DNA of 64,000 nucleotides from Oceanicaulis sp052055585 (GCF_052055585.1 NZ_CP170485.1:1736001-1800000), one strand, 5' to 3'; positions 8,998 through 18,641 are shown, counted from the stretch's first letter. Made by a program: numbers and translations. The notes: a model not told the origin generated them from the letters alone.

Positions 8998-10986
8998 CTA
9001 ACCTTCGTCATCGGGCGCAGAACCGGCCAGATGCTCTTCCAGGAATTGCAGATAGGCTTCTGACGCCGTGATGCGGTTTTCGCGACGGCGGAAGCCATGA
9101 CCTTCGTCCGGGAACAGGACGTACTCCACAGTCGCGCCATTCTCACGCGCCGCAGCCACCAGCTCATCACTTTCCACCTGCAGCACGCGCGGGTCATTGG
9201 CGCCCTGCACCACCAGCATCGGACGCACGATCTGGTCGGCGTGGAAGAGAGGTGAAATCGCGCGGTGCCGCTCGGCGTCCGTCGCAGGGTCGCCCATCTC
9301 GTCATAGAGCGCCTCGCGGAAGCTCTCCCACCAGGGCGGGATGGATTCCAGCGTCCGCACCCAGTTGGTCACGCCGAAGATGTTGATGCCCGCATCAAAG
9401 GCTTCAGGGTGGAAGGCCAGTGCGGCGGCCGCGATATAGCCGCCATAGGAGCCGCCGATCACGCCGACAGCATCATCGCGCACCCAGTCAAGCGAGCGCA
9501 GATAGTCGCCCGCCGCCACGATATCCTGAAGGTCTTCCTCGCCATGACGGCGGTCATCCATATGGTAGAAGGTCTTCCCGTAGCCCGATGAGCCGCGATT
9601 GTTGGCGGCGTAAACCGCGTAGCCATTGTTCACCAGATGCTGGATTGCGGCGCTATAGCCGGCGCGGCTCTGTCCGCCCGGACCGCCATGCACCCAGACC
9701 AGCGCCGGGACCGGCGTTTCCGCGCTGGCGTTGTGAGGCCGGTAGAGGATGCCCGGAATGGTGACACCGTCGAAGCTCTCAAAGCGGACAACTTCCGCTT
9801 CCACAAGGTCATGCGGCTCAAGCACCGGGTTCAGCGCTTCGGTGAGCTGGCGATGCTCGCCTGTCTCAAGGTTGACCCAGTGAATATTGTTGGGCGCGAC
9901 GGATGAGGTGACGCCAAACGCCATCTCGGTTTCGTCCTCATTGAAGCGCACGCCGGCGAGGTCACCGGACGGCACGCTGTCAGGCAGGCTGACCATTTCG
10001 CCGGACCGGGAGTCCAGAATGGTGACATCGGTGAAGCCGTCATTGTTCACCGCGCTGATGCGGTAGCGACCGCTGGGCGAATAGCCCACATAGCTCACAT
10101 CCCAGTCCGCCTCGATCAGCGGCGCGCGATCACCGCTCGCAAGATCATAGGACCAGGCTTGATTCCACTCGCCATGCTCGTTCGTGGCGTAGATCAGAGC
10201 CGAGGAATCCGCCGTGAAATCATAGGCGCCATAGGCGATATTGCCGTCATGCTCGGTAATCAGCACCGGCGCGTCATCTGTGGTCATATCCGCCAGCAAA
10301 AGATCGCTGTCCGCAGAGGTGCGGGAACGGGTCAGCGCCACCCAGCGACCATCCGGGCTGACCGCGCTGATCTCCAGCGCGTCGGTGTTTTCAAACACCA
10401 TCGTGCGCTCATAGGTCTCTGTGTCATAGGCGTAGAGATCAAACGCGCCAGAATCGCGCTCATTGGTGGTGATCCAGAACGCTTCACCATCCGCAGACCA
10501 GCCCGCGAAACCGGCTTTCACATTCTCGCCCGGCGTCAGGTCCACCAGCTCGCCATCGGCATGTCGCACGAAGACGTGGTTGAGCTCGTCCCCGCCATTA
10601 TCTGCCGTGACAAGGATCCGCTCATCATTGGGGAACCAGGTCAGGGCGTAGGTAGCGTTGCTGTCTGACTGGGTCAGCGCGCGTTTGTCCCCCGTTTGCG
10701 GGTTCAGGGCGTAGGCGTTGAACACGCCCGTCTCGTCAGAGGAAATCAGGATGTCGCCGCTCTGGTGAGAGAAGGCGTGCCCACCGCCGCCCGCCAGGGA
10801 ATAGGAAGTCGTGTTAAAGAACACATCCGCCGAATAGCCCATACGCGGCGCCACTTCGGTCTCGGCTTGCGCATTGGAGACCGCTTCGGTCTCGGTCAGA
10901 GCGCCGGATGAAACCACGACCGTTTCATCACAGGCGGACAGGGCGAATACGCTGGCGACAATCAGAAGGCTGGATTTAAAGCTCAT
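8998..10986 (-). CDS. Lipoprotein S9 family (prolyl oligopeptidase-like) peptidase
   Basis: Serine peptidase of clan SC, about 662 residues. I chose ATG 10986 because it gives a clean lipoprotein signal (MSFKSSLLIVASVFALSAC, lipid-modified Cys at 19); the upstream ATG at 11058 would bury it. WD/TolB-like propeller repeats occupy about 60-400. The alpha/beta-hydrolase domain carries the nucleophile GGSYGGY (about 510), an Asp in NDPRV (about 595) and the His in GHGF (about 631). Asp follows the lipidated Cys, an inner-membrane retention signal in E. coli. It probably cleaves peptides in the periplasm; the substrate is unknown. Confidence 0.88.
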   Translation of the reverse strand: MSFKSSLLIVASVFALSACDETVVVSSGALTETEAVSNAQAETEVAPRMGYSADVFFNTTSYSLAGGGGHAFSHQSGDILISSDETGVFNAYALNPQTGDKRALTQSDSNATYALTWFPNDERILVTADNGGDELNHVFVRHADGELVDLTPGENVKAGFAGWSADGEAFWITTNERDSGAFDLYAYDTETYERTMVFENTDALEISAVSPDGRWVALTRSRTSADSDLLLADMTTDDAPVLITEHDGNIAYGAYDFTADSSALIYATNEHGEWNQAWSYDLASGDRAPLIEADWDVSYVGYSPSGRYRISAVNNDGFTDVTILDSRSGEMVSLPDSVPSGDLAGVRFNEDETEMAFGVTSSVAPNNIHWVNLETGEHRQLTEALNPVLEPHDLVEAEVVRFESFDGVTIPGILYRPHNASAETPVPALVWVHGGPGGQSRAGYSAAIQHLVNNGYAVYAANNRGSSGYGKTFYHMDDRRHGEEDLQDIVAAGDYLRSLDWVRDDAVGVIGGSYGGYIAAAALAFHPEAFDAGINIFGVTNWVRTLESIPPWWESFREALYDEMGDPATDAERHRAISPLFHADQIVRPMLVVQGANDPRVLQVESDELVAAARENGATVEYVLFPDEGHGFRRRENRITASEAYLQFLEEHLAGSAPDDEG

Positions 10987-11076
10987 AACGCCCCTCCCCG
11001 GGATATTGATGCTCAGACACGCTAGCATGGGCGCCGACCCTGTCGAGTAATCATTCAAATCAGGCAGGATCGCCCC

Positions 11077-12336
11077 CTAGCCGTCAAAGCCCAGACGACT
11101 TGAGGCCTCCCGCAGCTGATCGCGATCCCCTTCATAGCTCACCGTCGCCAGAGCCCGTTCCAGAATGTCGCTCGCCAACCTGTCTGCAGGCTCCGCATAA
11201 AGCGCCGCATCCTGCGCCTTGAGACCCTTTAGAGCGCTCAGAAGGGTACGGGTGATGACCGGACGGTCCGCGCCGTCGAATGCAATGGGGTGAAAGCCGC
11301 ACTGCAGCGCATGGCTGACCGCGATCCCGGGCAGGAAGACGCGTTGCTCCGCATCCGCATCATCGTTTGTCTTATCCCGACGCTCCGCCAGCGTCAGCGA
11401 CCATTTATGCAGTACGCGCTCAATGGCGCGGATGACATGGATGGCCGTGCCCGGATCATTCACCCCCGGCGACAGCGCCTTGGACGCAATTTCGGAGAGC
11501 ACTATCAGGCCAAAACAGGGATCAGAATGAAAATCCCGATCAGAGCCAAGATTGAAGCAGGCGCACAGGGCGTCGCGGCAGTCTTCATCCACATCGCTGG
11601 ACAATCGCGCCAGAGGCGCGCCTGCATCGGCGAAATGGCCCGGCGGGGCCAGCACTACGACTTTGAGCTCCAGGCGCTCACACAGATTGCGTAAATCCTC
11701 GAGCGCCACGTTCTGCACAAAGCCCGGCGCCTTTGGATACAGGTCCACACCCGACTCAAATTCGGGAGGTTCCGGCACGTCCTTGGGTACCGGGGCGTGA
11801 TCAAAGGCCAGCTGGGCCGCATCTTCCACCCGCCTTATCGCCTCGGTGACATCGCCCAGACGCGACAGGCGCGACAGCCAGCGGATCAGGGTCGCGACCA
11901 CGATCAGCACCAGCAGCACCGTCAGACCGAACAGGATCACTCGGCCTGCGGGAGAGTACAGATCGAGCCGCGTGCCGATCACCCCCAACAGGCTGAACAG
12001 GAAGGCGCCGATGAAGGTGGAGATGGCGTTCTGGGCCGCCGCATCCTCGACCAGCAGGGCTCGCGCCCGCGGCGTGGCCGAGCTTGAGGCGGACCGCAGC
12101 GCCGACACCATTGTGGAAAGCGAGAAGATCGCCACCGCCAGAAGGCTGGAGGCGAGGATCGTCAGAACCGCTTCATTGGTTTCCGCCGAGATCAGCTCTT
12201 TCCACTCAAACGGCAGAAAGGGATCCATGATCGGCGTCAGAAAGACGGTGAAAGCCGCACCGGCGGCATAGGCGGCCGGACGGAACCAGATGGACCGGAT
12301 CACGCGATTGACGAGAAACTCGGCCCTGGACAGCAT
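11077..12336 (-). CDS. DUF2254 family membrane protein
   Basis: Predicted integral membrane protein of 419 residues matching the DUF2254 pattern. Membrane helices lie at about 20-40, 58-80, 105-125 and 135-155, followed by a soluble C-terminal half. The FSLSTMVSALRSASSSATPRA segment after the second helix and the GVNDPGTA-type stretch in the cytoplasmic half (SPGVNDPGTAIHVI) are characteristic of the family. Its function is not established. It lies between gmk and the S9 peptidase, all on the minus strand, separated from gmk by an 8-bp-stem hairpin. Confidence 0.85.
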   Translation of the reverse strand: MLSRAEFLVNRVIRSIWFRPAAYAAGAAFTVFLTPIMDPFLPFEWKELISAETNEAVLTILASSLLAVAIFSLSTMVSALRSASSSATPRARALLVEDAAAQNAISTFIGAFLFSLLGVIGTRLDLYSPAGRVILFGLTVLLVLIVVATLIRWLSRLSRLGDVTEAIRRVEDAAQLAFDHAPVPKDVPEPPEFESGVDLYPKAPGFVQNVALEDLRNLCERLELKVVVLAPPGHFADAGAPLARLSSDVDEDCRDALCACFNLGSDRDFHSDPCFGLIVLSEIASKALSPGVNDPGTAIHVIRAIERVLHKWSLTLAERRDKTNDDADAEQRVFLPGIAVSHALQCGFHPIAFDGADRPVITRTLLSALKGLKAQDAALYAEPADRLASDILERALATVSYEGDRDQLREASSRLGFDG

Positions 12337-12348
12337 GTTGGCGGACGC

Positions 12349-12392
12349 CCCTTCTGATTACCCTGATCAGAAGAAACGCGCGGGGCGCTGAG
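12349..12392 (-). terminator. Hairpin downstream of gmk
   Basis: CTTCTGAT (12351-12358) pairs with ATCAGAAG (12366-12373) around a 7-nt loop, with flanking CGCCCC/CGGGGCG that could extend it. It lies between the gmk stop and the DUF2254 start. There is no T-run, so it is either a weak or factor-assisted terminator or an operator-like dyad. Confidence 0.35.
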
Positions 12393-12400
12393 CAGTTCCC

Positions 12401-13057
12401 CTATTCCTCCATCAGTGCGTCGACAAAGCCTTCCAGCCACGGATGGCGGGACCGCTTCAGGCGCTCGGCGTGCAGGATCAGGGAAAGCTTTTCGAGCGCG
12501 CGGGAGAAGTCGTCATTGATGACGACATAGTCGTACTCGTCCCAGTGCTCGATCTCGGCCTTGGCGCGGTTCATGCGGCCTTCAATGATCTCATGGCTGT
12601 CCTGGGCGCGCTTGTGCAGGCGGTCACGCAAAAGCTTCAGGGACGGCGGCAGAATGAAGACCCGAACCACATCTTCCGGCGCGCTTTCAGCCAGCGCCTG
12701 GGCGCCCTGCCAGTCAATGTCGAACACGACGTCACGGCCTTCGTCGAGCGCTTCCTCAACCGGGCCTTTGGGCGTGCCATAGTAATTATCGAACACCTTG
12801 GCCCACTCATAGAACTCGTTCGTCTTGGTCTTCGCGACGAAGTCGTCCTGCTCCATGAAGTAATAGTCTTCGCCATGCTTCTCACCCGGACGCGGATCAC
12901 GCGTCGTGGCGGAAACCGACAGGACAAGATCCGGATTCATGGTCAGAAGGCGTTTGGAGAGCGTGGTCTTGCCCGCGCCAGACGGGCTCGAAAGCACCAG
13001 CATGAAGCCGCGGCGCTGGCCGCGAAAAACCGGGCCGGTCAGATGATCACCATGCAT
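12401..13057 (-). CDS. gmk: Guanylate kinase
   Basis: Phosphorylates GMP to GDP with ATP. It has 218 residues with the P-loop SSPSGAGKTT (about 23-32), the GMP-binding segment TTRDPRPGEKHGEDYYF (about 51-67) and DIDWQGAQAL. It starts 5 nt after the yicC stop, so it is probably co-transcribed with it, a widespread pairing. An 18-residue N-terminal extension precedes the P-loop strand; internal starts do not look better, so I kept the ATG at 13057. Confidence 0.97.
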   Translation of the reverse strand: MHGDHLTGPVFRGQRRGFMLVLSSPSGAGKTTLSKRLLTMNPDLVLSVSATTRDPRPGEKHGEDYYFMEQDDFVAKTKTNEFYEWAKVFDNYYGTPKGPVEEALDEGRDVVFDIDWQGAQALAESAPEDVVRVFILPPSLKLLRDRLHKRAQDSHEIIEGRMNRAKAEIEHWDEYDYVVINDDFSRALEKLSLILHAERLKRSRHPWLEGFVDALMEE

Positions 13058-13062
13058 GGCGA

Positions 13063-13944
13063 CTACTCCACATTCTGGACCTGCTCACGCAGGCGATCGA
13101 CCGTCGCCTTGAGCGCCAGCCCGATATTGGTCAGTTGGGTGTCCGCCGATTTGGAACACAGCGTATTGGCTTCGCGGTTGAATTCCTGAGACAGGAAATC
13201 GAGCTTGCGGCCACAGGGCGAACCCGCGTCCAGAAGCGCATGGGCGCTGTCGATATGGGCTTTAAGCCGATCCAGCTCTTCGCGCACATCCGCCTTCACC
13301 GCCATCATGGCCGCTTCCTGGGCCAGACGGTCCGGATCAACACCGCCGGAAATCAGCTCGTCAAGCTTGGCCTGAAGCCGCGCCTTGATCGCATCCGGCA
13401 GGGCGGCGGCGCAATTGGCGGCCTGCTCGCGCAAATCGGTGATCTCTTCGAGATGACCGTCCAGCACGGATTTGAGGGCCGCGCCCTCTTCCAGACGTGC
13501 GGTCTTGAGGCCGTCAAAGGCTTCTGCGACCGCATCCAGTACAGCTGCATCACGGGCTGCGAGCTGATCCTCGTCCAGCACGGCATCCTCGGATGTGATG
13601 ACGCCCTTGAGCATGAGGAGCTCACCCGCCGTCGGGCGCTCCGCCAGCCCCTTGTCCACGAGCGCTCGGGTCGCCTCGACATAGGCCATCAGCCGCGCCT
13701 GATCGACACTGGCTTCGGCGGACGCATCCGCCGCTGTCAGCGTCACGGTCAGGGATACAGAACCGCGATTGAACCGCGCCTTGGCCAGCTCGCGAACCGG
13801 GTTCTCAACCGCATCCAGCCCTTGCGGAAGGCGCAGACGGACATCCAGCCCCTTGCCGTTGACCGAGCGGGCCTCGACGGAAACAGAGCCGTAAACGCCC
13901 GAGCGCTCAGACCGGGCGAAACCTGTCATGCCAGACAGCGTCAT
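13063..13944 (-). CDS. YicC/YloC family endoribonuclease
   Basis: Protein of 293 residues with the YicC N-terminal domain (MTLSGMTGFARSE, then SVEARSVNGKGLDVRLRLP) and the DUF1732 C-terminal domain (CGRKLDFLSQEFNREANTL ending in a helical tail). Members of this family are reported as endoribonucleases acting on small RNAs and mRNA. It sits between mltG (15 nt upstream) and gmk (5 nt downstream), the usual alphaproteobacterial order. Length is normal. Confidence 0.93.
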   Translation of the reverse strand: MTLSGMTGFARSERSGVYGSVSVEARSVNGKGLDVRLRLPQGLDAVENPVRELAKARFNRGSVSLTVTLTAADASAEASVDQARLMAYVEATRALVDKGLAERPTAGELLMLKGVITSEDAVLDEDQLAARDAAVLDAVAEAFDGLKTARLEEGAALKSVLDGHLEEITDLREQAANCAAALPDAIKARLQAKLDELISGGVDPDRLAQEAAMMAVKADVREELDRLKAHIDSAHALLDAGSPCGRKLDFLSQEFNREANTLCSKSADTQLTNIGLALKATVDRLREQVQNVE

Positions 13945-13959
13945 TGCGATAACCTCTCG

Positions 13960-15012
13960 CTAGCCCCCGCGGGCGCGTTCGCGTTCGATCCGGCGCCATT
14001 GCGCCACGTTCCGATTATGCTCGGCCAGGCTGGCGGCGAAGGCGTGACCGCCCGTCCCGTCCGCCACAAAATACAGATACTGCCCTTCGGGCGGGTTCAG
14101 AACCGCCGCAATCGCATCCCGTCCCGGATTGGAGATGGGCGTCGGCGGCAAACCGTCGATCTGATAGGTGTTATAGCGATTGGCCGTGGAGTCGAGCTCG
14201 GAGCGGCGGATGCCGCGCCCCAAAGGCTCGCCCTGGGTGATGCCGTAAATGATGGTCGGATCGCTTTGCAGACGCATACCGCGACGCAGACGATTGACGA
14301 ACACCGACGCCACCATCGGGCGTTCATGAGCGATGCCGGTTTCCTTCTCCACCACAGAGGCGAGGATGATCGCCTCTTCGGGGGTATCAAAGGGCAGATC
14401 TTCGGTCCGGTTCGGCCACAGCTCGTTGATCAGCGCGTCCTGAGCCGCTTCCATGCGATCAATCAGCGCCTGACGGTCATCGCCGCGGCTCACCAGATAG
14501 GTCTCGGGCAGCAGCGCGCCTTCTGCGGGGATGCGCGTGATCTCGCCGGTCATGACCTCGCTCGCCTCGACGATGCGCAGGATCATGGCCGTGGTGAGCC
14601 CTTCCGCCGCCGTCACCGGGTACTGGATGGTCTGGCCCGAGCGCAGGATGTCGTAGATTTCGGCCATCGAGGCCGCTTCAGGAATGGCGAACTCGCCCGC
14701 GCGCAAATCGCGGTCGCCGCCATCAATCATCACCATGGCGCGGAACAGACGCGCGTCAGTGACGAGGCCTTCTCGCTCAAGCTGGTTGGCGATTGAAATC
14801 AGGCCTGCGCCACGAGGCAGCAGCACGGTTTCATTGGCCGTCGCCGGGCCCGGGGCGGCAAATTGCTGGTTGATCCAGACCCAGCCGCCATAGGCCGCGC
14901 CTGCCGCCAACAGCGCCAGGACAACGAGTATTCCCATTAGCCAGAGCAACAGGCGCGCAAAGCCCCCGCGCTTTTTTTCCGGTTCGGAGGCGGGGGTTTG
15001 CGTCTCGCCCAT
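13960..15012 (-). CDS. mltG: Endolytic murein transglycosylase MltG
   Basis: Inner-membrane lytic transglycosylase thought to release or terminate nascent glycan strands. It has 350 residues: a short basic/acidic N-terminus, one transmembrane helix (about 20-42), a LysM-like segment (about 55-100), and the YceG catalytic domain with EKETGIAHERPMVASVFVNRL, which holds the catalytic Glu, and MRLQSDPTIIYG. It starts 14 nt after fabF, and the fabF-mltG-yicC-gmk order supports the assignment. Confidence 0.95.
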   Translation of the reverse strand: MGETQTPASEPEKKRGGFARLLLWLMGILVVLALLAAGAAYGGWVWINQQFAAPGPATANETVLLPRGAGLISIANQLEREGLVTDARLFRAMVMIDGGDRDLRAGEFAIPEAASMAEIYDILRSGQTIQYPVTAAEGLTTAMILRIVEASEVMTGEITRIPAEGALLPETYLVSRGDDRQALIDRMEAAQDALINELWPNRTEDLPFDTPEEAIILASVVEKETGIAHERPMVASVFVNRLRRGMRLQSDPTIIYGITQGEPLGRGIRRSELDSTANRYNTYQIDGLPPTPISNPGRDAIAAVLNPPEGQYLYFVADGTGGHAFAASLAEHNRNVAQWRRIERERARGG

Positions 15013-15026
15013 TCAGGATCCAGACG

Positions 15027-16316
15027 TTAGTCGGCCTTGGCGAAGACGACCGAGGCGTTGGTGCCGCCAAAGCCGAACGAGTTCGACAGGACCGCCGAGA
15101 GCTCTTTCTTCACCGCAGCTTTCGGCGCGAGATTGATCGCCGATTCAACAGACGGATTATCCAGGTTGAGGGTCGGCGGGCAGATGCCGTCGCGCATGGC
15201 GAGGATCGAGAACACCGCTTCCACAGCGCCAGCCGCGCCCAGAAGGTGACCGATGGACGATTTGGTCGAGCTCATCACGAGCTCGGACGCCGCATCGCCA
15301 AACAGACGCTCGACCGCGCCCAGCTCGATCTCGTCGCCCTTGGGCGTAGAGGTGCCGTGCGCGTTCACATAGCCAATGTCGGCCGGGGTGAGGCCCGCGC
15401 TCTTCAGCGCCGCCTTCATGGCGCGGAAGCCGCCATCGCCATCATCGGCAGGAGCCGTGATGTGGTGGGCGTCGCCGGAGAGGCCATAGCCGCGCACTTC
15501 GGCGTAGATCGTCGCGCCCCGCGCCTTGGCCGCTTCGTATTCTTCAAGAATGACAACGCCAGCGCCCTCGCCCATGACGAAGCCGTCACGGTCCTTGTCC
15601 CAAGGACGGGAGGCGGCTTTGGGATTGTCATTGAAACCGGTGGACAGCGCCCGCGCTGCGCCAAAGCCGCCATACCCGAGACGGGTAATGGCGCTTTCCG
15701 CACCGCCAGCCACCATCATGTCCGCATCGCCGTAAGCGATCAGACGGGCCGCATCGCCAATGGCGTGCGCGCCGGTGGAACAGGCCGTCACCACGGCGTG
15801 GTTCGGACCTTTCAGGCCATGACGGATCGACACCTGGCCAGAGACGAGGTTGATCAGCATGGCGGGAATGACGAACGGGCTCAGCTTGCGCGGGCCGCGT
15901 TCATGCAGGGTGATCGAGGCGTCATAGATGGTCTGCAAACCGCCAATGCCGGACCCGATCAGAACGCCTGCGCGTTCCTTGGCCTCTTCACTCTCGGCTT
16001 TCCAGCCGGAATGGGCGAGCGCTTCGTCCGCCGCCGCGATGCCATACAGGATGAACTCATCGATACGTTTGCGATCCCGGGCGGGCATGACCGCTTCGGG
16101 GTCGAACGATCCGGGGACGTCTTCGCCCCCGCCGTTGCGCCCGTCGACGCGCGGGATGATGCCCGCAACGTGACTGGACAGATCGGACACATCAAAGTGT
16201 TCGATCTTCGCCAAGCCTGACTCACCCGCGATGATGCGGGACCAGACATGTTCAGTTCCGCAGCCGAGCGGGGTCACAAGACCCAGCCCGGTCACGACGA
16301 CGCGACGCTTCGACAT
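15027..16316 (-). CDS. fabF: Beta-ketoacyl-ACP synthase II
   Basis: Condensing enzyme that extends acyl-ACP with malonyl-ACP in type II fatty-acid synthesis. It has 429 residues. VVVTGLGLVTPLG is at the N-terminus, the nucleophile Cys lies in VVTACSTGAHAIGDA (about 170), and the two catalytic His are in NAHGTSTPKGD and SSIGHLLGAAG. The C-terminal SNSFGFGGTNAS is conserved. It lies 16 nt downstream of acpP, its carrier-protein gene. Confidence 0.97.
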   Translation of the reverse strand: MSKRRVVVTGLGLVTPLGCGTEHVWSRIIAGESGLAKIEHFDVSDLSSHVAGIIPRVDGRNGGGEDVPGSFDPEAVMPARDRKRIDEFILYGIAAADEALAHSGWKAESEEAKERAGVLIGSGIGGLQTIYDASITLHERGPRKLSPFVIPAMLINLVSGQVSIRHGLKGPNHAVVTACSTGAHAIGDAARLIAYGDADMMVAGGAESAITRLGYGGFGAARALSTGFNDNPKAASRPWDKDRDGFVMGEGAGVVILEEYEAAKARGATIYAEVRGYGLSGDAHHITAPADDGDGGFRAMKAALKSAGLTPADIGYVNAHGTSTPKGDEIELGAVERLFGDAASELVMSSTKSSIGHLLGAAGAVEAVFSILAMRDGICPPTLNLDNPSVESAINLAPKAAVKKELSAVLSNSFGFGGTNASVVFAKAD

Positions 16317-16332
16317 GAGATCTCGCTCCGGC

Positions 16333-16569
16333 TTAGCCGAGCTTTTCGGAGATGAACTTCACCGCATCGCCGACGGTCTGGATGTGCTCGGCAGCATCGT
16401 CGGGGATTTCGATATCGAATTCTTCTTCGAACGCCATGACCAGCTCGACATTGTCGAGAGAGTCAGCGCCCAGATCGTCGATGAAGGAAGCCTTCTCGGT
16501 GACTTTTTCAGCTTCAACGTCGAGATGCTCGACAACGATCTTTTTAACGCGCTCAAGAACGTCGGACAT
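16333..16569 (-). CDS. acpP: Acyl carrier protein
   Basis: Small acidic carrier of growing acyl chains (78 residues). The phosphopantetheine attachment site is Ser37 in the GADSLDNVELVM motif. The length and four-helix pattern are typical. It lies between fabG (185 bp upstream) and fabF (16 nt downstream). The larger upstream gap probably houses an extra promoter, as expected for a gene needed at very high levels. Confidence 0.98.
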   Translation of the reverse strand: MSDVLERVKKIVVEHLDVEAEKVTEKASFIDDLGADSLDNVELVMAFEEEFDIEIPDDAAEHIQTVGDAVKFISEKLG

Positions 16570-16754
16570 GTCGGTCCCTTTTCAAAATCTGTTTTGCGGA
16601 CATCCCGGCGGGCGTCGCGCTTCCGTAGGTGTTGTTTACGCAAGGAGGGTTCAAGTCCTCCCCGTGAAGCGTGCGGGCTGATAACACGCCGAAAACTCGT
16701 ACGCCAGCCGCACACTGTCTGGCAAGTCGGCCCGGGCGCCCGGACCTTTCCCGC

Positions 16755-17492
16755 CTAGATCATCGCCATACCGCCGTTCACGTGCAAGGTCTGACCCGTC
16801 ACATAACCGGCTTCTGCACTGGCGAGATAAACGCACGCAGCTGCAATATCGCTGCCATGACCCAGCTTGCCGGCCGGAATCGTCGACAGAATCGCCGCCT
16901 TCTGGTCATCGGTCAGCGCATCGGTCATCGGCGATTCGATAAAGCCCGGCGCCACGCAGTTGGCCGTAACGCCGCGCGAAGCGACTTCCTGGGCCAACGC
17001 TTTCGTGAAGCCGATCATGCCCGCCTTGGAGGCGGCATAATTGGTCTGACCCGCATTGCCGGTCACGCCCACGATGGAGGTGATGCCGATGATGCGGCCA
17101 AAGCGCTGCTTCATCATTCCGCGCATCGCAGCCTTGGACAGGCGGTAATGGGCTTCAAGATTGACCTTGATGACCGTTTCCCAGTCCTCGTCCTTCATGC
17201 GCATCAGCAGCTGGTCGCGCGTGACGCCAGCGTTGGAGATGAGAATATCAAGGCCATCAAGCGCTTCGGACGCCTGCTTGGGCAGGGCGTCGACGCTATC
17301 GGCGTCGGACAGGTTCGCCGGGCAGACGGCGACGCGGTCGCCCAGCTCGGACGCCAGCTCGTTGAGCACGGCTTCACGCGTGCCTGACAGCGCCACAGAC
17401 GCGCCCGCCTTGTGCAGCGCGCGAGCGATTTCAGAGCCCAGACCGCCGGTCGCGCCGGTGACGAGGGCTTTTTTGCCAGTGAGATCGAACAT
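16755..17492 (-). CDS. fabG: 3-oxoacyl-ACP reductase
   Basis: NADPH-dependent reductase of the fatty-acid elongation cycle (245 residues, short-chain dehydrogenase fold). The Rossmann motif TGATGGLG is at about 12-19, NAGV at about 88-91, the catalytic Ser in ITSIVGVTGNAG, and YAASKAG (YxxxK) at about 150. The C-terminal VTGQTLHVNGGMAMI is the FabG signature. It starts 6 nt after the fabD stop, so it is in the same operon. Confidence 0.97.
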   Translation of the reverse strand: MFDLTGKKALVTGATGGLGSEIARALHKAGASVALSGTREAVLNELASELGDRVAVCPANLSDADSVDALPKQASEALDGLDILISNAGVTRDQLLMRMKDEDWETVIKVNLEAHYRLSKAAMRGMMKQRFGRIIGITSIVGVTGNAGQTNYAASKAGMIGFTKALAQEVASRGVTANCVAPGFIESPMTDALTDDQKAAILSTIPAGKLGHGSDIAAACVYLASAEAGYVTGQTLHVNGGMAMI

Positions 17493-17498
17493 GTGGAC

Positions 17499-18440
17499 TT
17501 ACCCCTTGAGCGAAGCGGCGAAGGCTTCGATATCCTCGGCGGTCACGAGTGCGACGCCTTGAGCTTCCTTGATATGACGCTTGAGCATGGTGGTGAGCAC
17601 TTTCGCGCCCGCTTCCACGAATTGCTCGACGCCCTGACCGTGCATCCAGTCCACGCTTTCACGCCAGCGCACCTTGCCGGTGACCTGCTCGACCAGTTGA
17701 GCGCGGATGGTTTCAGCGTCAGAGACAGCGCCCGCGCTGACATTGGTGACGACCGGCACGGACGGATTGGCGATGGAGGCGGATTTCAGCGCTTCAGCCA
17801 TAGCGTCAGCCGCCGGCTGCATCAGCGGGCAATGGAAAGGCGCGGACACCGGCAGCAGCATCGCCTTGCGTACGCCCAGCTCCTTGATAGCCGCCACCGC
17901 GGCATCAACCGCAGCCCTGTCGCCCGAGATCACGATCTGGCCCGGCGCATTGTCATTGGCGATCGTCACAATGCCTTCAGAACCGCCCGCAGCCACGGCC
18001 TGCTCGGCCTGGTCCATCTCGGCGCCCAGAAGCGCGGCCATGGCGCCCTGCCCCACCGGCACGGCTTTCTGCATGGACTGACCGCGCAGCTTGAGCAGTT
18101 TCGCCGCATCGGAAATCGACAGCGCGCCCGCGGCGCACAGGGCGGAATATTCACCCAGCGAGTGACCGGCCACGAATTTCGCCGCCGTCACATCTACATC
18201 GAACTCGGACTTCAGAGCCGCCATCGCCGCCAGCGACACAGCCATGATGGCGGGCTGGGCGTTCTCGGTCAGGGTCAGCTCTTCAATCGGGCCATCCCAC
18301 ATCAGCTGCGAGAGGTTCTGGCCGAGCGCCTCGTCCACCTCTTCAAAGACAGCGCGCGCAGAGGCGAAACTGTCTGCCAGCGGCTTGCCCATGCCGACAG
18401 CCTGGCTGCCTTGTCCGGGAAATGTGAATGCAAGCGCCAT
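17499..18440 (-). CDS. fabD: Malonyl CoA-ACP transacylase
   Basis: Transfers malonyl from CoA to ACP, feeding FabF and related enzymes. It has 313 residues from ATG 18440 (MALAFTFPGQGSQAVGMG). The ATG at 18470 would add ten residues that are not family-like. The nucleophile Ser94 is in GHSLGEYSA (92-100), and the oxyanion motif GQGSQ is at about 9-13. It is the first gene of the minus-strand fab series and is divergent from the TonB receptor gene across 256 bp. Confidence 0.96.
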   Translation of the reverse strand: MALAFTFPGQGSQAVGMGKPLADSFASARAVFEEVDEALGQNLSQLMWDGPIEELTLTENAQPAIMAVSLAAMAALKSEFDVDVTAAKFVAGHSLGEYSALCAAGALSISDAAKLLKLRGQSMQKAVPVGQGAMAALLGAEMDQAEQAVAAGGSEGIVTIANDNAPGQIVISGDRAAVDAAVAAIKELGVRKAMLLPVSAPFHCPLMQPAADAMAEALKSASIANPSVPVVTNVSAGAVSDAETIRAQLVEQVTGKVRWRESVDWMHGQGVEQFVEAGAKVLTTMLKRHIKEAQGVALVTAEDIEAFAASLKG

Positions 18441-18613
18441 GAAGCGTCCTCCCTGCAAATCTGTTTGCACGCGGGATAACCGGGCGCGTCAGACGAGGCA
18501 AGCGTGGGACGACGCACACGGCGCCTGATGCGCTTTGGCAACACACTGGTGACGAACCGCACAAGCCCCCCATAAACCCTTGTCACAGTTATTCATTCAT
18601 TCCCGACGCAAAA

Positions 18614-18641
18614 GTGACATTTAATAACGAATGTGTAATCT
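18614..18641 (+). promoter_or_regulatory. Candidate promoter of the TonB receptor gene
   Basis: GTGACA (18614-18619) and TAATCT (18636-18641) are separated by 16 bp, in an AT-rich patch of the 256-bp divergent region with fabD. The TonB receptor start at 18697 has the purine-rich site AGGGGAGC just upstream. The assignment rests on consensus similarity only. Confidence 0.35.

Noticed and set aside
13135..14796. 553-codon plus-strand open frame
   Set aside because: It runs antisense across yicC and mltG and has no recognisable domain; a shadow frame.
16641..16662. T-arm-like sequence GGAGGGTTCAAGTCCTCC in the acpP/fabG gap
   Set aside because: No matching acceptor stem, D-arm or anticodon arm around it on either strand, so no tRNA gene; at most a chance match or tRNA fragment.
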